Translations under genes and position numbers: made by a program
Assembly: GCF_001612615.1 (NCBI RefSeq)
Contig: NZ_BDAU01000011.1
Coordinates: forward strand, 186,001-250,000
Length of the DNA: 64,000 nt
Reading direction: 5' to 3'
Origin: Nocardia amikacinitolerans NBRC 108937
GTDB lineage: Bacteria; Actinomycetota; Actinomycetes; Mycobacteriales; Mycobacteriaceae
The notes under the pieces: model-generated
What the model saw: only the letters and a program-made list of their open reading frames with translations
Told to the model about the DNA's origin: nothing
The model's database searches: none
Shown: in pieces, positions 7,876-16,340 of the stretch
How positions within the stretch are numbered: the stretch's first letter is position 1
Layout of the letters: every line of letters begins with the position of its first letter

Positions 7876-9753
7876 GTGGCGTTTTGGGAGAATGCGTCGG
7901 TGCATGTGGCGATCGGGCTGGTGGTTCTGGTGGCGTCGGCGGCCGCGCTGGCGGCGCTGGCGCGCCGGTTCGGTGTCTCCGAACCGTTGGTGCTGACCCT
8001 GGCCGGGGTGGCGGCCTCCTATCTGCCGTTCGTTCCCGCGGTGCATCTGGAACCGGAGGTGGTGCTGCTCGGTTTGCTGCCGCCGCTGCTCTACACCGCC
8101 GCGATCCGGACCTCGCTGGTGGATTTCAGCGCCAACATCGGCACCATCGCCTCGCTGTCGGTGGGTTTGGTGCTGTTCAGCACGTTCGCGGTCGCCGCGG
8201 TCGTGTGGTGGCTGCTTCCGGTGCCCTTCGCGGTGGCGGTCGCGCTCGGCGCGGTGGTCGCCCCGCCCGACGCGGTGGCCGCGACGGCGGTCGCGCGCCG
8301 GATCGGGATGCCGCGGCGCATCGTCACCATCCTCGAGGACGAGTCGTTGTTCAACGACGCGACCGCGCTGGTGGCGTTGCGGACCGCGATCGCGGCCTCG
8401 GCGGGCACGGTGTCGGTGTGGCAGGCCGGCGGTGATTTCCTGCTCGCCGCGGGCGGCGGCGCGCTGGTCGGTGTCGCCGTCGCCTACCTGCTCGCGATGT
8501 TGCGGCGGCGAATCAGCGACCCGGTGCTCGACACCACGCTGTCGTTTCTCGCGCCGTTCGTGGCGTATCTGCCCGCCGAAGAGATACACGCCTCCGGGGT
8601 GATCGCGGTGGTGACCTGCGGGATGATCCTCGGCCACGGCGCGCCGGTGTGGCAGTCGGCGGCCTCGCGTATCGCCGAGCGCACCAACTGGCGCACCATC
8701 CAGTTCATTCTGGAGAGCTCGGTGTTCCTCATCATCGGGTTGCAGGTGCGCGCGATCGTGGAGGACGCGTGGAGCAGCGGGCTCGACCACACCACCCTGG
8801 TGGTCTCGGCGATCGCGGTGCTGCTGGCGGTGATGCTGGCGCGGCCGCTGTGGATCTTCCCATGGTCGCTGCTGTTCCAGCGGCTCGGGCGCTCGACCGT
8901 GCCGCTGAGTTATCCGATGGTGGTGTCGTGGGCGGGCATGCGCGGGGTGGTGACCTTGGCCGCGGTGCTCTTGCTACCCGAGGACACCCCGCAGCTGCCG
9001 GTGCTGAAGCTGCTGGCGCTGGTCGTGGTGGCGGGAACGCTGCTGCTGCAAGGCACCTCGCTGCCGTGGCTGGTGCGGCGCCTGCATCTGCGCGGCCCCA
9101 GCCGCTCGGAAGACGCGCTACAGAAAGCCAACCTGCTCACCCAAGCGGGCGCGGCCGGCATGGCGGCGCTGGATGCCGCCGCAGGACCCGACACCCCGCG
9201 GCAGGTCGTGCAATCGTTGCGCGATCGGCTGACCTGGCGCACCAACGCCGCATGGGAACGGTTGGGCCGCGCCGAATCCGAACAGCGAACGCCCACCGCC
9301 GAATACCGCAGGCTTCGCCTCGAGATGCTGCGCGCCGAACGCGAAACGGTACTGCGGGTGCGGGATTCGGGCGGTGCGGACTACGAGATCCTCCAGCACG
9401 TGCTGGCCCGGCTCGATCTCGAGGAATCGATGATCGACCGGTTCGACGAAACCGAGGAAGAACGCCGCGAACCCCTCGCCGCGCCCGCCGCGGCAGGCGA
9501 CTGCGACCACCTGCGGGCCGCGCCGCTGCTGCGCGAACCCACCGAACCCGACCGGTGCGCCGAATGCGTCGCCGAGGGGCAGAACTGGGTGCACCTGCGA
9601 ATGTGCTTGTCGTGCGGGCACATCGCGTGCTGCGACTCCTCACCGGGCAACCACGCCACCAAACACCACACCGCCACCGGGCACCCGGTGATGCGCAGCG
9701 TCGAACCCGGCGAAGCCTGGCGCTGGTGCTACGTCGACGAGTTGCTCGGCTGA
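7876..9753 (+). CDS. CPA1-type Na+/H+ antiporter with C-terminal UBP zinc finger
   Basis: 625 residues from GTG 7876; a longer frame back to 7795 exists, but GGGGAAACGG sits before this GTG and the protein then begins close to the first membrane helix. Residues ~10-410 hold 11-12 hydrophobic segments with the antiporter signatures APPDAVAATAVARRIG and EDESLFNDATA. A soluble helical region follows (about 420-540). The last ~80 residues, from C543, form a ZnF-UBP domain with paired CAEC and CLSCGHIACC motifs followed by H-rich GNHATKHH. It probably exchanges Na+ or K+ for H+ at the plasma membrane. The 3' end overlaps the convergent TetR gene by 25 bases. Confidence 0.85.
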   Translation: MAFWENASVHVAIGLVVLVASAAALAALARRFGVSEPLVLTLAGVAASYLPFVPAVHLEPEVVLLGLLPPLLYTAAIRTSLVDFSANIGTIASLSVGLVLFSTFAVAAVVWWLLPVPFAVAVALGAVVAPPDAVAATAVARRIGMPRRIVTILEDESLFNDATALVALRTAIAASAGTVSVWQAGGDFLLAAGGGALVGVAVAYLLAMLRRRISDPVLDTTLSFLAPFVAYLPAEEIHASGVIAVVTCGMILGHGAPVWQSAASRIAERTNWRTIQFILESSVFLIIGLQVRAIVEDAWSSGLDHTTLVVSAIAVLLAVMLARPLWIFPWSLLFQRLGRSTVPLSYPMVVSWAGMRGVVTLAAVLLLPEDTPQLPVLKLLALVVVAGTLLLQGTSLPWLVRRLHLRGPSRSEDALQKANLLTQAGAAGMAALDAAAGPDTPRQVVQSLRDRLTWRTNAAWERLGRAESEQRTPTAEYRRLRLEMLRAERETVLRVRDSGGADYEILQHVLARLDLEESMIDRFDETEEERREPLAAPAAAGDCDHLRAAPLLREPTEPDRCAECVAEGQNWVHLRMCLSCGHIACCDSSPGNHATKHHTATGHPVMRSVEPGEAWRWCYVDELLG

Positions 9754-10316
9754 GCACCCACCGCCACCGGACGGCGCGCGTGCGAGTAGATCAGGCGGGC
9801 GTATTCGTGGAGCAGCCGCTGCAACGACAGGTTCTCCCCGCCCGCCGCGATCTGCTGGTAGCCGATCAGCATCGCCATACCGAGCGAGGTGACCACGGCG
9901 GCGGTCTCCTCGTCGCCGACCACGCCGTTGATCACCTTGTGCACGGTGCGCCGCCGCGACTCGTCGACCCGCTTGAGCGCCAGATTCACCGATTCGTCGT
10001 TGGCGGCCCACGCCCGGATCGCGGCCTCGGCCGCGTGATGCAGACCCGCCGCGAGATCCGACATCGCGCGCACGTCGTCGTCGGGATCGCCCTGATTGAA
10101 CTTCAGCGTGCGCAGGATCAGCACCTGCCGGTTCTCCCAGTGCTCGAGCAGCGCGTCGACGAAACCCTGCCAGCTGCCGAAGTGGTGATAGAACGAGCCG
10201 CTGGTGACCCCGAGCCGACGGCACAGCAGCCCGATGTTGAGGCCCTTGAACCCGAGTTCGGCCAGCACCTCCAGAGCGGTGTCGAAGTACTGCTCCTTGG
10301 TGACCACTCGTGACAT
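9729..10316 (-). CDS. TetR/AcrR family regulator
   Basis: 195 residues from ATG 10316-10314 (MSRVVTKEQ). The helix-turn-helix lies at about residues 8-52 (LNIGLLCRRLGVTSGSFYHHF). The C-terminal domain is unassigned. Its 3' end overlaps the antiporter gene on the opposite strand. It is divergent from a second TetR gene at 10510, and the shared 193-base intergenic region holds two unrelated perfect palindromes, one probably for each regulator. A perfect 9-base inverted repeat at 10415-10437 is about 100 bases upstream of this start. Confidence 0.85.
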   Translation of the reverse strand: MSRVVTKEQYFDTALEVLAELGFKGLNIGLLCRRLGVTSGSFYHHFGSWQGFVDALLEHWENRQVLILRTLKFNQGDPDDDVRAMSDLAAGLHHAAEAAIRAWAANDESVNLALKRVDESRRRTVHKVINGVVGDEETAAVVTSLGMAMLIGYQQIAAGGENLSLQRLLHEYARLIYSHARRPVAVGAQPSNSST

Positions 10317-10414
10317 GCGGATGCCGTTCTGCTCGTGCGGGCAAGGGGGGAGGGCCCGAACAGTACCGCATCGGTTCGCGCGCGCGTGCGGGCACAACCG
10401 AATCCGCTAGGTGA

Positions 10415-10437
10415 CGCGCGGTAGCTGTTACCGCGCG
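10415..10437. promoter_or_regulatory. Perfect inverted repeat between divergent TetR genes
   Basis: Arms CGCGCGGTA and TACCGCGCG with a 5-base centre (GCTGT). No T-run follows, so it is more likely an operator than a terminator. Which of the two TetR proteins binds it cannot be told; it is the nearer palindrome to the 9729-10316 gene. Confidence 0.45.
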
Positions 10438-10475
10438 AAATATGCAGTGCGCGAGGCGAACCGAAACGGGGTTGC

Positions 10476-10499
10476 ATAACAGAGCGCTTGCTCTGTTAT
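10476..10499. promoter_or_regulatory. Operator of the TetR gene at 10510-11175
   Basis: Perfect inverted repeat with 10-base arms ATAACAGAGC and GCTCTGTTAT around GCTT, ending 10 bases before the ATG of the TetR gene. Position and symmetry are typical for TetR autoregulation. Confidence 0.65.
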
Positions 10500-10509
10500 A
10501 GTCGGCGGC

Positions 10510-11175
10510 ATGCCGCGACCCCGCACCCACGACCCCGACGCCGTGCTCGACGCTGCGGAATCGCTGGCCGTCCGCGGCGGTCCGGCCGCGGTCACCATCC
10601 GTGCCGTCGCCGCCGCTACGGGGGTGTCCAACGGCGCGCTCTACCACACCTTCGGGTCGCGATCCGGGGTGTTGGGCCGCGCGTGGCTGCGGGCCGCGCG
10701 GCGGTTTCTCGCGGTGCAGAACGAGTTGGTCGAGGCGGCCGCCGGATCGGAAGGCGCCTCGGGCGTCGGCGAATCGAAAAGCGCTGCCCGGCAGCCGGAT
10801 TCGGCGGCGGATGCCGTGCGGGACGAGGCGATCGTGGCCGCCGCCGAAGCGCCAAGCGTCTTCGCCGAGCGATTTCCCGACTCCTCGCGCCTGCTGCTCA
10901 CCGTCTCGCGCGAGCAGCTGCTCGGCGAGGACCTGCCCGAGGACGTCGCCGCCGAGGTCCGCGCCGCCGAGCGCGCGCTGATCGACCTGCTGGTGCGGCT
11001 CGCGCAGCGCCGATGGGGCCGCCGCGACCGTCGCGCGGTCGAGGTCCTCACCACCTGCCTCGTCGACCTGCCCACCGCCATCCTGATCCGCCGCGAACGC
11101 ATCGCCGAACCCTTTGCCCGCGAACAACTTCGGGCCGCCGTACGCGCCGTGCTCGCGGTCGGACCCCCGCCCTGA
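10510..11175 (+). CDS. TetR/AcrR family regulator
   Basis: 221 residues, start ATG 10510 directly behind a 24-base palindrome. The helix-turn-helix is at about residues 24-55 (VTIRAVAAATGVSNGALYHTF). The C-terminal part has an acidic, Ala-rich linker near residues 75-110. The enoyl-CoA hydratase gene follows 37 bases downstream on the same strand and is probably co-transcribed, which suggests this regulator responds to an acyl-CoA or related ligand. That is inference from context. Confidence 0.85.
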   Translation: MPRPRTHDPDAVLDAAESLAVRGGPAAVTIRAVAAATGVSNGALYHTFGSRSGVLGRAWLRAARRFLAVQNELVEAAAGSEGASGVGESKSAARQPDSAADAVRDEAIVAAAEAPSVFAERFPDSSRLLLTVSREQLLGEDLPEDVAAEVRAAERALIDLLVRLAQRRWGRRDRRAVEVLTTCLVDLPTAILIRRERIAEPFAREQLRAAVRAVLAVGPPP

Positions 11176-11212
11176 TCCGCAAGTCCCGACCGCCCTCGAC
11201 GAAGGAACCACC

Positions 11213-11866
11213 ATGCCCACCCTGGAATACCACGACAAGATCGCCGTCCTCGACCTCGGCGGCGACGAGAACCGCTTCTCCCCCGACTTCCTCGACGAAG
11301 TGAACGCCCACCTCGACACCGCCCTCGCCGAAGGCGCCCAAGGCCTGCTCACCACCGCGAGCGGCAAGTTCTACTCCAACGGACTCGACCTGGACTGGCT
11401 CGGCGCCAACGCCGATCGCGCCCAGTGGTACGTCGGACGCGTGCAAGCGTTGTTCGCGCGCGTGCTCACCCTGCCCGTGCCCACCGCGGCCGCACTACCC
11501 GGACACGCCTTCGGCGCGGGCGCGATGCTCGCCATCGCCCACGACTACCGCGTCATGCGCGCCGACCGCGGCTACTTCTGCTTCCCCGAAGTCGACATCC
11601 GCATCCCCTTCACCCCCGGCATGGCCGCCCTCATCCAAGCCAAACTGACGCCGAAAACCGCGGTCGCGTCCATGACCACCGGACGCCGCTACGGCGGAGA
11701 GGCCGCGGCCGAAGTCGACATCGTCGACGCGACCGCACCGGAAGGCCAGGTCACCGCCGCGGCGCTGGAGATGCTGCTGCCCTTGGGCGGCAAGGACTCC
11801 GGCACCCTCGGCGCGATCAAGAACACCATGTTCGCACCGGCCGTCACCGCGCTGACCACGCTATAG
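11213..11866 (+). CDS. Enoyl-CoA hydratase/isomerase family protein
   Basis: 217 residues, start ATG 11213 with GAAGGA upstream; an upstream in-frame extension overlaps the TetR gene and is not family-like. The crotonase core is seen in ASGKFYSNGLDLDWL (first oxyanion glycine region) and PGHAFGAGAMLAIAHDYR (second). FPEVDIRIPFTPGM follows. The usual catalytic Glu pair is not obvious, as in the delta3,delta2-enoyl-CoA isomerase (ECI2/PEC1-like) branch. The protein is shorter than typical 260-residue hydratases. Probable role: isomerising or hydrating an unsaturated acyl-CoA in the cytoplasm. It forms an operon with the TetR gene before it. Confidence 0.8.
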   Translation: MPTLEYHDKIAVLDLGGDENRFSPDFLDEVNAHLDTALAEGAQGLLTTASGKFYSNGLDLDWLGANADRAQWYVGRVQALFARVLTLPVPTAAALPGHAFGAGAMLAIAHDYRVMRADRGYFCFPEVDIRIPFTPGMAALIQAKLTPKTAVASMTTGRRYGGEAAAEVDIVDATAPEGQVTAAALEMLLPLGGKDSGTLGAIKNTMFAPAVTALTTL

Positions 11867-11885
11867 ACCTGAACGGTTTCGTCGG

Positions 11886-12614
11886 TCAGCGTGGCGGAGT
11901 GTGCTCGCGATCCGCCAAGTGCGTCTCGAAGAACGCGAAGATGCGACGCCAGGCGTCGGCGGCCGCGTCGGCGTTGTGGCCGAGGCCTGTGACGCGCAGC
12001 AGCCGGTCGCCGGGAAAGGTATTGGCGAAGCCATGCGTGACACCCGGATAGGTCTTGATGTCGTGGGCGACACCGAACTCGGTGAGCGTGCGCTCGAGCT
12101 TGGCGGGCGCGCCCACCAGCGACGGATCAAGGCGGGCGTAGCTGGCCACCACCGGGCAGATGCCGGCGAGCAAGCCGCGGTAGTCGCCGTACAAGCCCGG
12201 ATAGAACGGCGCCGCGGCATCGAAACCGCGCGGCGCGGTGAGCAAGGCGAACCCGCCGCCCATGCAGAAACCGATCACGCCCGTGCGCCCGGTGCACGCC
12301 GGATCGGACACCAGGCGGTCGCGGGCGGCGAGGATGTCACGAACCGGAACCTCCTCGGCATCGGATTTGCCCCCGGTGAACCACAAAGCCCGCATCACCG
12401 CCCGCATGCAGCGCGCACGACCCCGCGAGAACAGATCGGGCGCGACCGTGAGGTAACCGTGGTCGGCCAGCATCGCCACGTGTCCCTCGAGGTCGGTGCC
12501 GAGGCCGAGCACATCGTGAACCACGACAACGCCAGGCCACGGCCCCGCACCCGCCGGGCGGGCCAGCAGCGCGGGCAGCGGACCATCCGGCGCACTCAGC
12601 TCGACGGTGTCCAT
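11886..12614 (-). CDS. Dienelactone hydrolase family protein
   Basis: 242 residues from ATG 12614-12612 (MDTVELSAPDG). The dienelactone-hydrolase nucleophile is present as C117 in GFCMGGG, and the histidine in YPGVTHGFANTFPG. PGVVVVHDVLGL forms the early strand and turn. It would hydrolyse a lactone or ester in the cytoplasm. It converges on the hydratase gene, with 19 bases between stops. The upstream intergenic region (12615-12830) contains one copy of a ~54-base element that recurs upstream of mshC. Confidence 0.85.
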   Translation of the reverse strand: MDTVELSAPDGPLPALLARPAGAGPWPGVVVVHDVLGLGTDLEGHVAMLADHGYLTVAPDLFSRGRARCMRAVMRALWFTGGKSDAEEVPVRDILAARDRLVSDPACTGRTGVIGFCMGGGFALLTAPRGFDAAAPFYPGLYGDYRGLLAGICPVVASYARLDPSLVGAPAKLERTLTEFGVAHDIKTYPGVTHGFANTFPGDRLLRVTGLGHNADAAADAWRRIFAFFETHLADREHTPPR

Positions 12615-12726
12615 GATCGAAAATCTACGCCGCGCGGCTCCAGGACCGCACGCATTGCCCGAACACGGCCGCACTACCCCGGCAACCCGCCCAGACCCAA
12701 CCGGCAAGGTCGCTGCCACACAATTT

Positions 12727-12780
12727 CCGTACGCCTCACACAGGCGGTGCCTATGTGGACCGTGTGAAAAGTGTGTGGGG
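12727..12780. repeat. Intergenic element, copy 1 (second copy at 26924-26977)
   Basis: This stretch and 26924-26977 align without gaps at 40 of 54 positions, and at 30 of the first 37. The best-conserved core is CACACAG-N5-GCCTATGTG, itself an imperfect inverted repeat. Both copies lie in intergenic regions upstream of minus-strand genes, here 113 bases before the dienelactone hydrolase start. It may be an operator, promoter or small structured RNA. Confidence 0.6.
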
Positions 12781-12830
12781 GCAGACGGGACGGCCGCCGG
12801 TCGCGGCGTCAGTCCAGCGGGGTGCCGGGG

Positions 12831-13469
12831 TCAGGTCGGCGCCGCGTCGAGGTGCCGGGTGTCACCGAGGATGGTGACCTCACGGTTGTGGAAGAAGTCG
12901 TCCTCGGTGAGCACCGTGATGCTGCCGGGTGCGGCGCGAAAGGCGACGTAGTCCGCCGAGTCGATCGGCATGCCGATCCACGCCGCGAGCACGAATGTCA
13001 TTGCGCCGCCGTGTGTCACGATGACCTGGTTCTCGCAGGGGTAGTCCACGATCGTCCTCATTGCGGCGTAGATACGTTGGGCGAGTTGCCATTTCGTCTC
13101 CGCACCGGCGATTCCCTCGTCGTGGCGCAGGCGCTCGCCCACGGCGGGTGGCGGGACGAATCGCCGGTCCAGCCACTCCTGCGGTCTGCCGCCCGCTTCG
13201 CCGTAGGACTTCTCGCGTAGTCTTTCGTCGAGGATCGGCGTCACGCCGAGCGCCTTGCCGATCGCCTCGGCCGTTCGGGCGGTGCGCAGCAGATCCGAGG
13301 AGTGCACCGCCACCTCGGCGTCTTCGGGTATCCGCGTGCGCAGCGACTCGGCGGTGGCCACCGCGGCGCGCTCGCCCGCCGCGGTGAGTCGCGAGTCGTA
13401 CCATCCGCCGACCAAGCGGTCGACGTGGTGGGTCGCCTGCGGGTGGGTGACGACGTAGATGCGGCGCAC
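12831..13469 (-). CDS. Histidine phosphatase superfamily protein (variant RHG motif)
   Basis: 212 residues. Phosphoglycerate-mutase fold: the nucleophilic histidine is in VVTHPQATHHVD near the N-terminus, where the common RHG is THP. The second conserved part, VHSSDLLRTARTAEAIG, and the late catalytic VIVTHGGAM with a histidine are present. LREKSYGEAGGRPQEW is the usual acid-containing loop. The HP-x-ATHH variant is known among actinobacterial members. The substrate is unknown. It ends downstream of the DoxX/SigJ pair on the same strand, 24 bases beyond the DoxX stop, so the three may be one transcript. Confidence 0.8.
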   Translation of the reverse strand: MRRIYVVTHPQATHHVDRLVGGWYDSRLTAAGERAAVATAESLRTRIPEDAEVAVHSSDLLRTARTAEAIGKALGVTPILDERLREKSYGEAGGRPQEWLDRRFVPPPAVGERLRHDEGIAGAETKWQLAQRIYAAMRTIVDYPCENQVIVTHGGAMTFVLAAWIGMPIDSADYVAFRAAPGSITVLTEDDFFHNREVTILGDTRHLDAAPT

Positions 13470-13493
13470 TAGGCCTCCTCGGGTCGCTCGACT

Positions 13494-14135
13494 CTACTCG
13501 GTGATCCAGCCGAGGTTGATCGCGTTCTGGTGCATGAAGTCTTCGACCGCGGGCAGCGTGAGGAACGAAATCGCATACAGGACAACGAGGACACCGAGCG
13601 CGACGGCCCACTGGCGAGGGCCGGCCACCGCCAGACGCGCCTCGTCCTGTCCGGCGTCGGCGGTGTGGTCTCGGCGCGTCGGCGGGAGCCGACGGTCGGC
13701 AGGCCTCAACATCCACGACGCGACGGCGAGAATCGCGAACATCAGTGGCGACGACCACGATTCGACACCGTCGCCTGCCTCGAGGTGGAGGACTACGGCA
13801 CCCGACCACAGGAAGAAGGCGCCCGCGTACGCCCATTCCTTGATCAAGCGGAACCCGGGCACGATGATCGCGACGGCCGCACCGACCTGCCACGCCCCCA
13901 GCACGTAGGCGAAGGAACGCGGGAATTCCAGGTGCCGCAATTGGATTTTCACCCACTCGATCGTCAGCAGGTTCCACACCGATCCGGCGACCAATTCGAA
14001 GACGACGGCAAGCGTGGTCACCCAGAAGGCGATCGGCCGAATCCTGCTGCGTGTGCTTCGTGCGGCCGAATCCGGCTTGTCGTCGGTCGCGTCCCGCGGC
14101 GGTGTGATGGTTGGCGTGTTCGTCTCAGTCGACAT
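13494..14135 (-). CDS. DoxX-like membrane protein
   Basis: 213 residues. After a polar N-terminus (~35 residues) there are four hydrophobic segments with the DoxX pattern (AFWVTTLAVVFELVAGSVWN, then YVLGAWQVGAAVAIIVPGF). It lacks a signal peptide. Its start overlaps the end of the sigma factor gene by 11 bases, so translation is coupled. ECF41/SigJ-type sigma factors are usually encoded beside a small redox-related protein that they control, and this DoxX protein is the likely partner. Function inferred from context. Confidence 0.75.
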   Translation of the reverse strand: MSTETNTPTITPPRDATDDKPDSAARSTRSRIRPIAFWVTTLAVVFELVAGSVWNLLTIEWVKIQLRHLEFPRSFAYVLGAWQVGAAVAIIVPGFRLIKEWAYAGAFFLWSGAVVLHLEAGDGVESWSSPLMFAILAVASWMLRPADRRLPPTRRDHTADAGQDEARLAVAGPRQWAVALGVLVVLYAISFLTLPAVEDFMHQNAINLGWITE

Positions 14136-15066
14136 CGGATTCTCCTCGGGTGATATTGCGTGGAATGGTCAGGGCGGCGAGTTTGTCGGGATTGCGCAGG
14201 ACGTAGAGGTCGGTGATCGCGCCGTCGGCGATCTCGAGCACGAGGATCGCTTCGAGCCGGTCGTCGAAGGAGATGGCGATCGCCGGGTCGTGGTTGTAGG
14301 TCATGGTCTCGATCCGGACGCCGGGGATCGCCCGCATGACGGGGAAGAGGCCGACCAAGATCTCGGCCACCCGCCGCGCGCCCTGCGCCCGCGCCGCGAT
14401 CGCGGAAACCTTGCCGCCGCTGTCGGTGGTCCAGGTGACGTTCGGTGTGAGCATCGACAGCAGGCCCGCCATGTCGCCGGTGGTGGCCGCGGTCATGAAC
14501 CGTTCGGTCAGCTCGGCGGTACGCGCGGAATCGGCAGGCCCGAACCGTTGCCGCCGCGCCTGGACGTGTTCGCGGGCGCGGTGTGCCACCTGACGCACCG
14601 CGGCCACGGACTTGCCGACCGCCGTGGCGATCTCGTCGTAGTCGAAGCCGAACACCTCGCGCAGCACGAACACCGCGCGCTCCTCCGGAAGCAGCGTTTC
14701 CAGCAGCACGAGCATCCCCATCGACACCGCCTCGGCCAGAACGACATCGGTCGAGGCGTCACCCTCGGCGAGCAGCAGCGGCTCGGGCAGCCACGGGCCG
14801 ACGTACTCCTCGCGCCGGCGCGCGCTCGCCCGCCGCGAATTGAGCGCCTGCCGGGTGACCAGTTGCGCCAGATACGATTTCGTGTCGCGCACGGACGCCA
14901 GGTCCACCTCGGCCCACCGCAGATAGCTGTCCTGGAGAACGTCGTCGGACTCGGTCGCCGAGCCGAGGATCTCGTAGGCGATGGTGAACAGCAGTGGCCG
15001 CAGCAGCGTGAACCGCTGGGCGTGCCCGTCGGTCGTCATGGGGAGATGATCACCGGTCATCGACAT
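14125..15066 (-). CDS. sigJ: ECF sigma factor, SigJ/ECF41-like, with SnoaL-like C-terminal domain
   Basis: 313 residues from ATG 15066-15064, chosen for GGAGG 7 bases upstream. Region 2 covers about residues 12-75 (SDDVLQDSYLRWAEVDL), region 4 about 125-180 (LLPEERAVFVLREVFGFDYD, then KSVAAVRQVAHRAREHV). The last ~120 residues are an NTF2/SnoaL-like domain (FMTAATTGDMAGLLSMLTPN), the fused regulatory domain that replaces an anti-sigma factor in this group. It is read into the DoxX gene with an 11-base overlap. The symbol is given for family likeness, not proven orthology. Confidence 0.85.
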   Translation of the reverse strand: MSMTGDHLPMTTDGHAQRFTLLRPLLFTIAYEILGSATESDDVLQDSYLRWAEVDLASVRDTKSYLAQLVTRQALNSRRASARRREEYVGPWLPEPLLLAEGDASTDVVLAEAVSMGMLVLLETLLPEERAVFVLREVFGFDYDEIATAVGKSVAAVRQVAHRAREHVQARRQRFGPADSARTAELTERFMTAATTGDMAGLLSMLTPNVTWTTDSGGKVSAIAARAQGARRVAEILVGLFPVMRAIPGVRIETMTYNHDPAIAISFDDRLEAILVLEIADGAITDLYVLRNPDKLAALTIPRNITRGESDVD

Positions 15067-15381
15067 CGGCGTGCCTCCGCGGTCGATCCGCCGCGCCGGT
15101 TCCTGCGTATCGGCCACCGAGGACGGCAACCTTGTGGCGTGTGTTGATCGGTCATGCCCTCGAGACAACGCGGAGCCGCCGAACATGACAGAACGTGATC
15201 CGGATCACTCCCCTGGTGGTGGCGCTTCACGGCCCGCGCGGTGAACTTCTCGGATAGCTAGTTGATCGCGAAATGGCCGGTGATATCGATCATCCGTCGC
15301 GTAAAACACTCCAAAACGCCAGGAAAATGGCGAGTAGATGCGAGAAAGCGCGATGGACGCTGGAGATATGCTGTATCGGTG
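15067..15381. promoter_or_regulatory. Divergent intergenic region with a perfect palindrome
   Basis: This 315-base stretch separates the sigma factor gene (minus) from the DNA ligase gene (plus). It holds the perfect 14-base palindrome GTGATCCGGATCAC at 15195-15208, about 130 bases upstream of the sigma factor start. The plus-strand half is richer in A and T (15290-15380) and is probably the ligase promoter region. I see no gene in it. Confidence 0.35.
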
Positions 15382-16338
15382 GTGTCCGCGCCGTCACCGA
15401 TGCTGGCCCTGTCCGGACGACCGCCCGGAAATCCGGACGGTTGGGCCTTCGAGATGAAATGGGACGGCATGCGCGTCGTCGCCGCGGTGGCCGAAGGCGA
15501 CTGTCAGCTCTACAGCCGCAACCGCAAACACGTCACCGGCTCGTTCCCCGACATCGCCGCCGCCGTCGCCGCGGCGGTCGGCGAGCACCGAGCCACCATC
15601 GACGGGGAGATCGTGGCGCCGGAAGGGGCGAGCGGCGCGCCGTCGTTCTCCCGGCTCCAACGCCGCATGCACGTCCGCGCGCCGACCGCGCAACTGATCA
15701 GGGACGTTCCGGTGCTGTACATGATCTTCGACCTGCTCGCCCTCGACGGCCACGCCACCACCGCCCTGCCCTACCGGCAGCGGCGCGAGTTGCTCGCCCA
15801 GCTCGACATCGCCCGCCCGCCGATCCAGTTGTCGCCCTACTGGACCGACATCGAGCCCGAGACGCTCTCGGCCGCCGCGGCGCAGAACGGGCTCGAGGGA
15901 CTGGTCGCCAAACGCCTCGACTCCACGTATCAACCGGGTGAACGGTCGCGCAACTGGATCAAGATGCCGTTCCGCAAAACCACCGAAGCCGTCATCGCCG
16001 GATGGTTGCCAGGAAACGGCCCGTTCGCCGAGTCGTTCGGATCCTTGATTCTCGGCGCACACGATTCGGCGGGACGCCTGGTCCATATCGGCAATGTCGG
16101 CACCGGATGGAAAGCCGCGGAACGGCGCAGCCTACGCACTCGCCTGGACCGACTCGCCCGCCCCGACACCCCTTTCGACGTGCCGCCGCCGCGCGCGATC
16201 GCCGTACCGGCGCACTGGGTCGAGCCCGAGCTCGTCGCCGATATCGAATACCGGGAAGCCACCCCCGAGGGATTGCGTCATCCCAGCTGGCGGGGTATCC
16301 GCATCGACAAAAGCCCCGCCGAGATCACGGTGCCCTGA
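15382..16338 (+). CDS. ATP-dependent DNA ligase (LigC/LigD ligase-domain type)
   Basis: 318 residues from GTG 15382 (VSAPSPMLALSG); another GTG lies just before it. Motif I is EMKWDGMR with the AMP-accepting Lys at residue 26. Motif III is YMIFDLLALDG, motif IV GLEGLVAKR, motif V NWIKMPFRKT. The OB-fold domain follows (VIAGWLPGNGPF to HPSWRGIRIDK). Nucleotidyltransferase plus OB fold is the minimal ligase layout seen in LigC and in the ligase part of LigD. It would seal nicks in end-joining or repair. No Ku or polymerase gene is nearby. It is followed by a broken PfpI gene. Confidence 0.85.
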   Translation: MSAPSPMLALSGRPPGNPDGWAFEMKWDGMRVVAAVAEGDCQLYSRNRKHVTGSFPDIAAAVAAAVGEHRATIDGEIVAPEGASGAPSFSRLQRRMHVRAPTAQLIRDVPVLYMIFDLLALDGHATTALPYRQRRELLAQLDIARPPIQLSPYWTDIEPETLSAAAAQNGLEGLVAKRLDSTYQPGERSRNWIKMPFRKTTEAVIAGWLPGNGPFAESFGSLILGAHDSAGRLVHIGNVGTGWKAAERRSLRTRLDRLARPDTPFDVPPPRAIAVPAHWVEPELVADIEYREATPEGLRHPSWRGIRIDKSPAEITVP

Positions 16339-16340
16339 AG

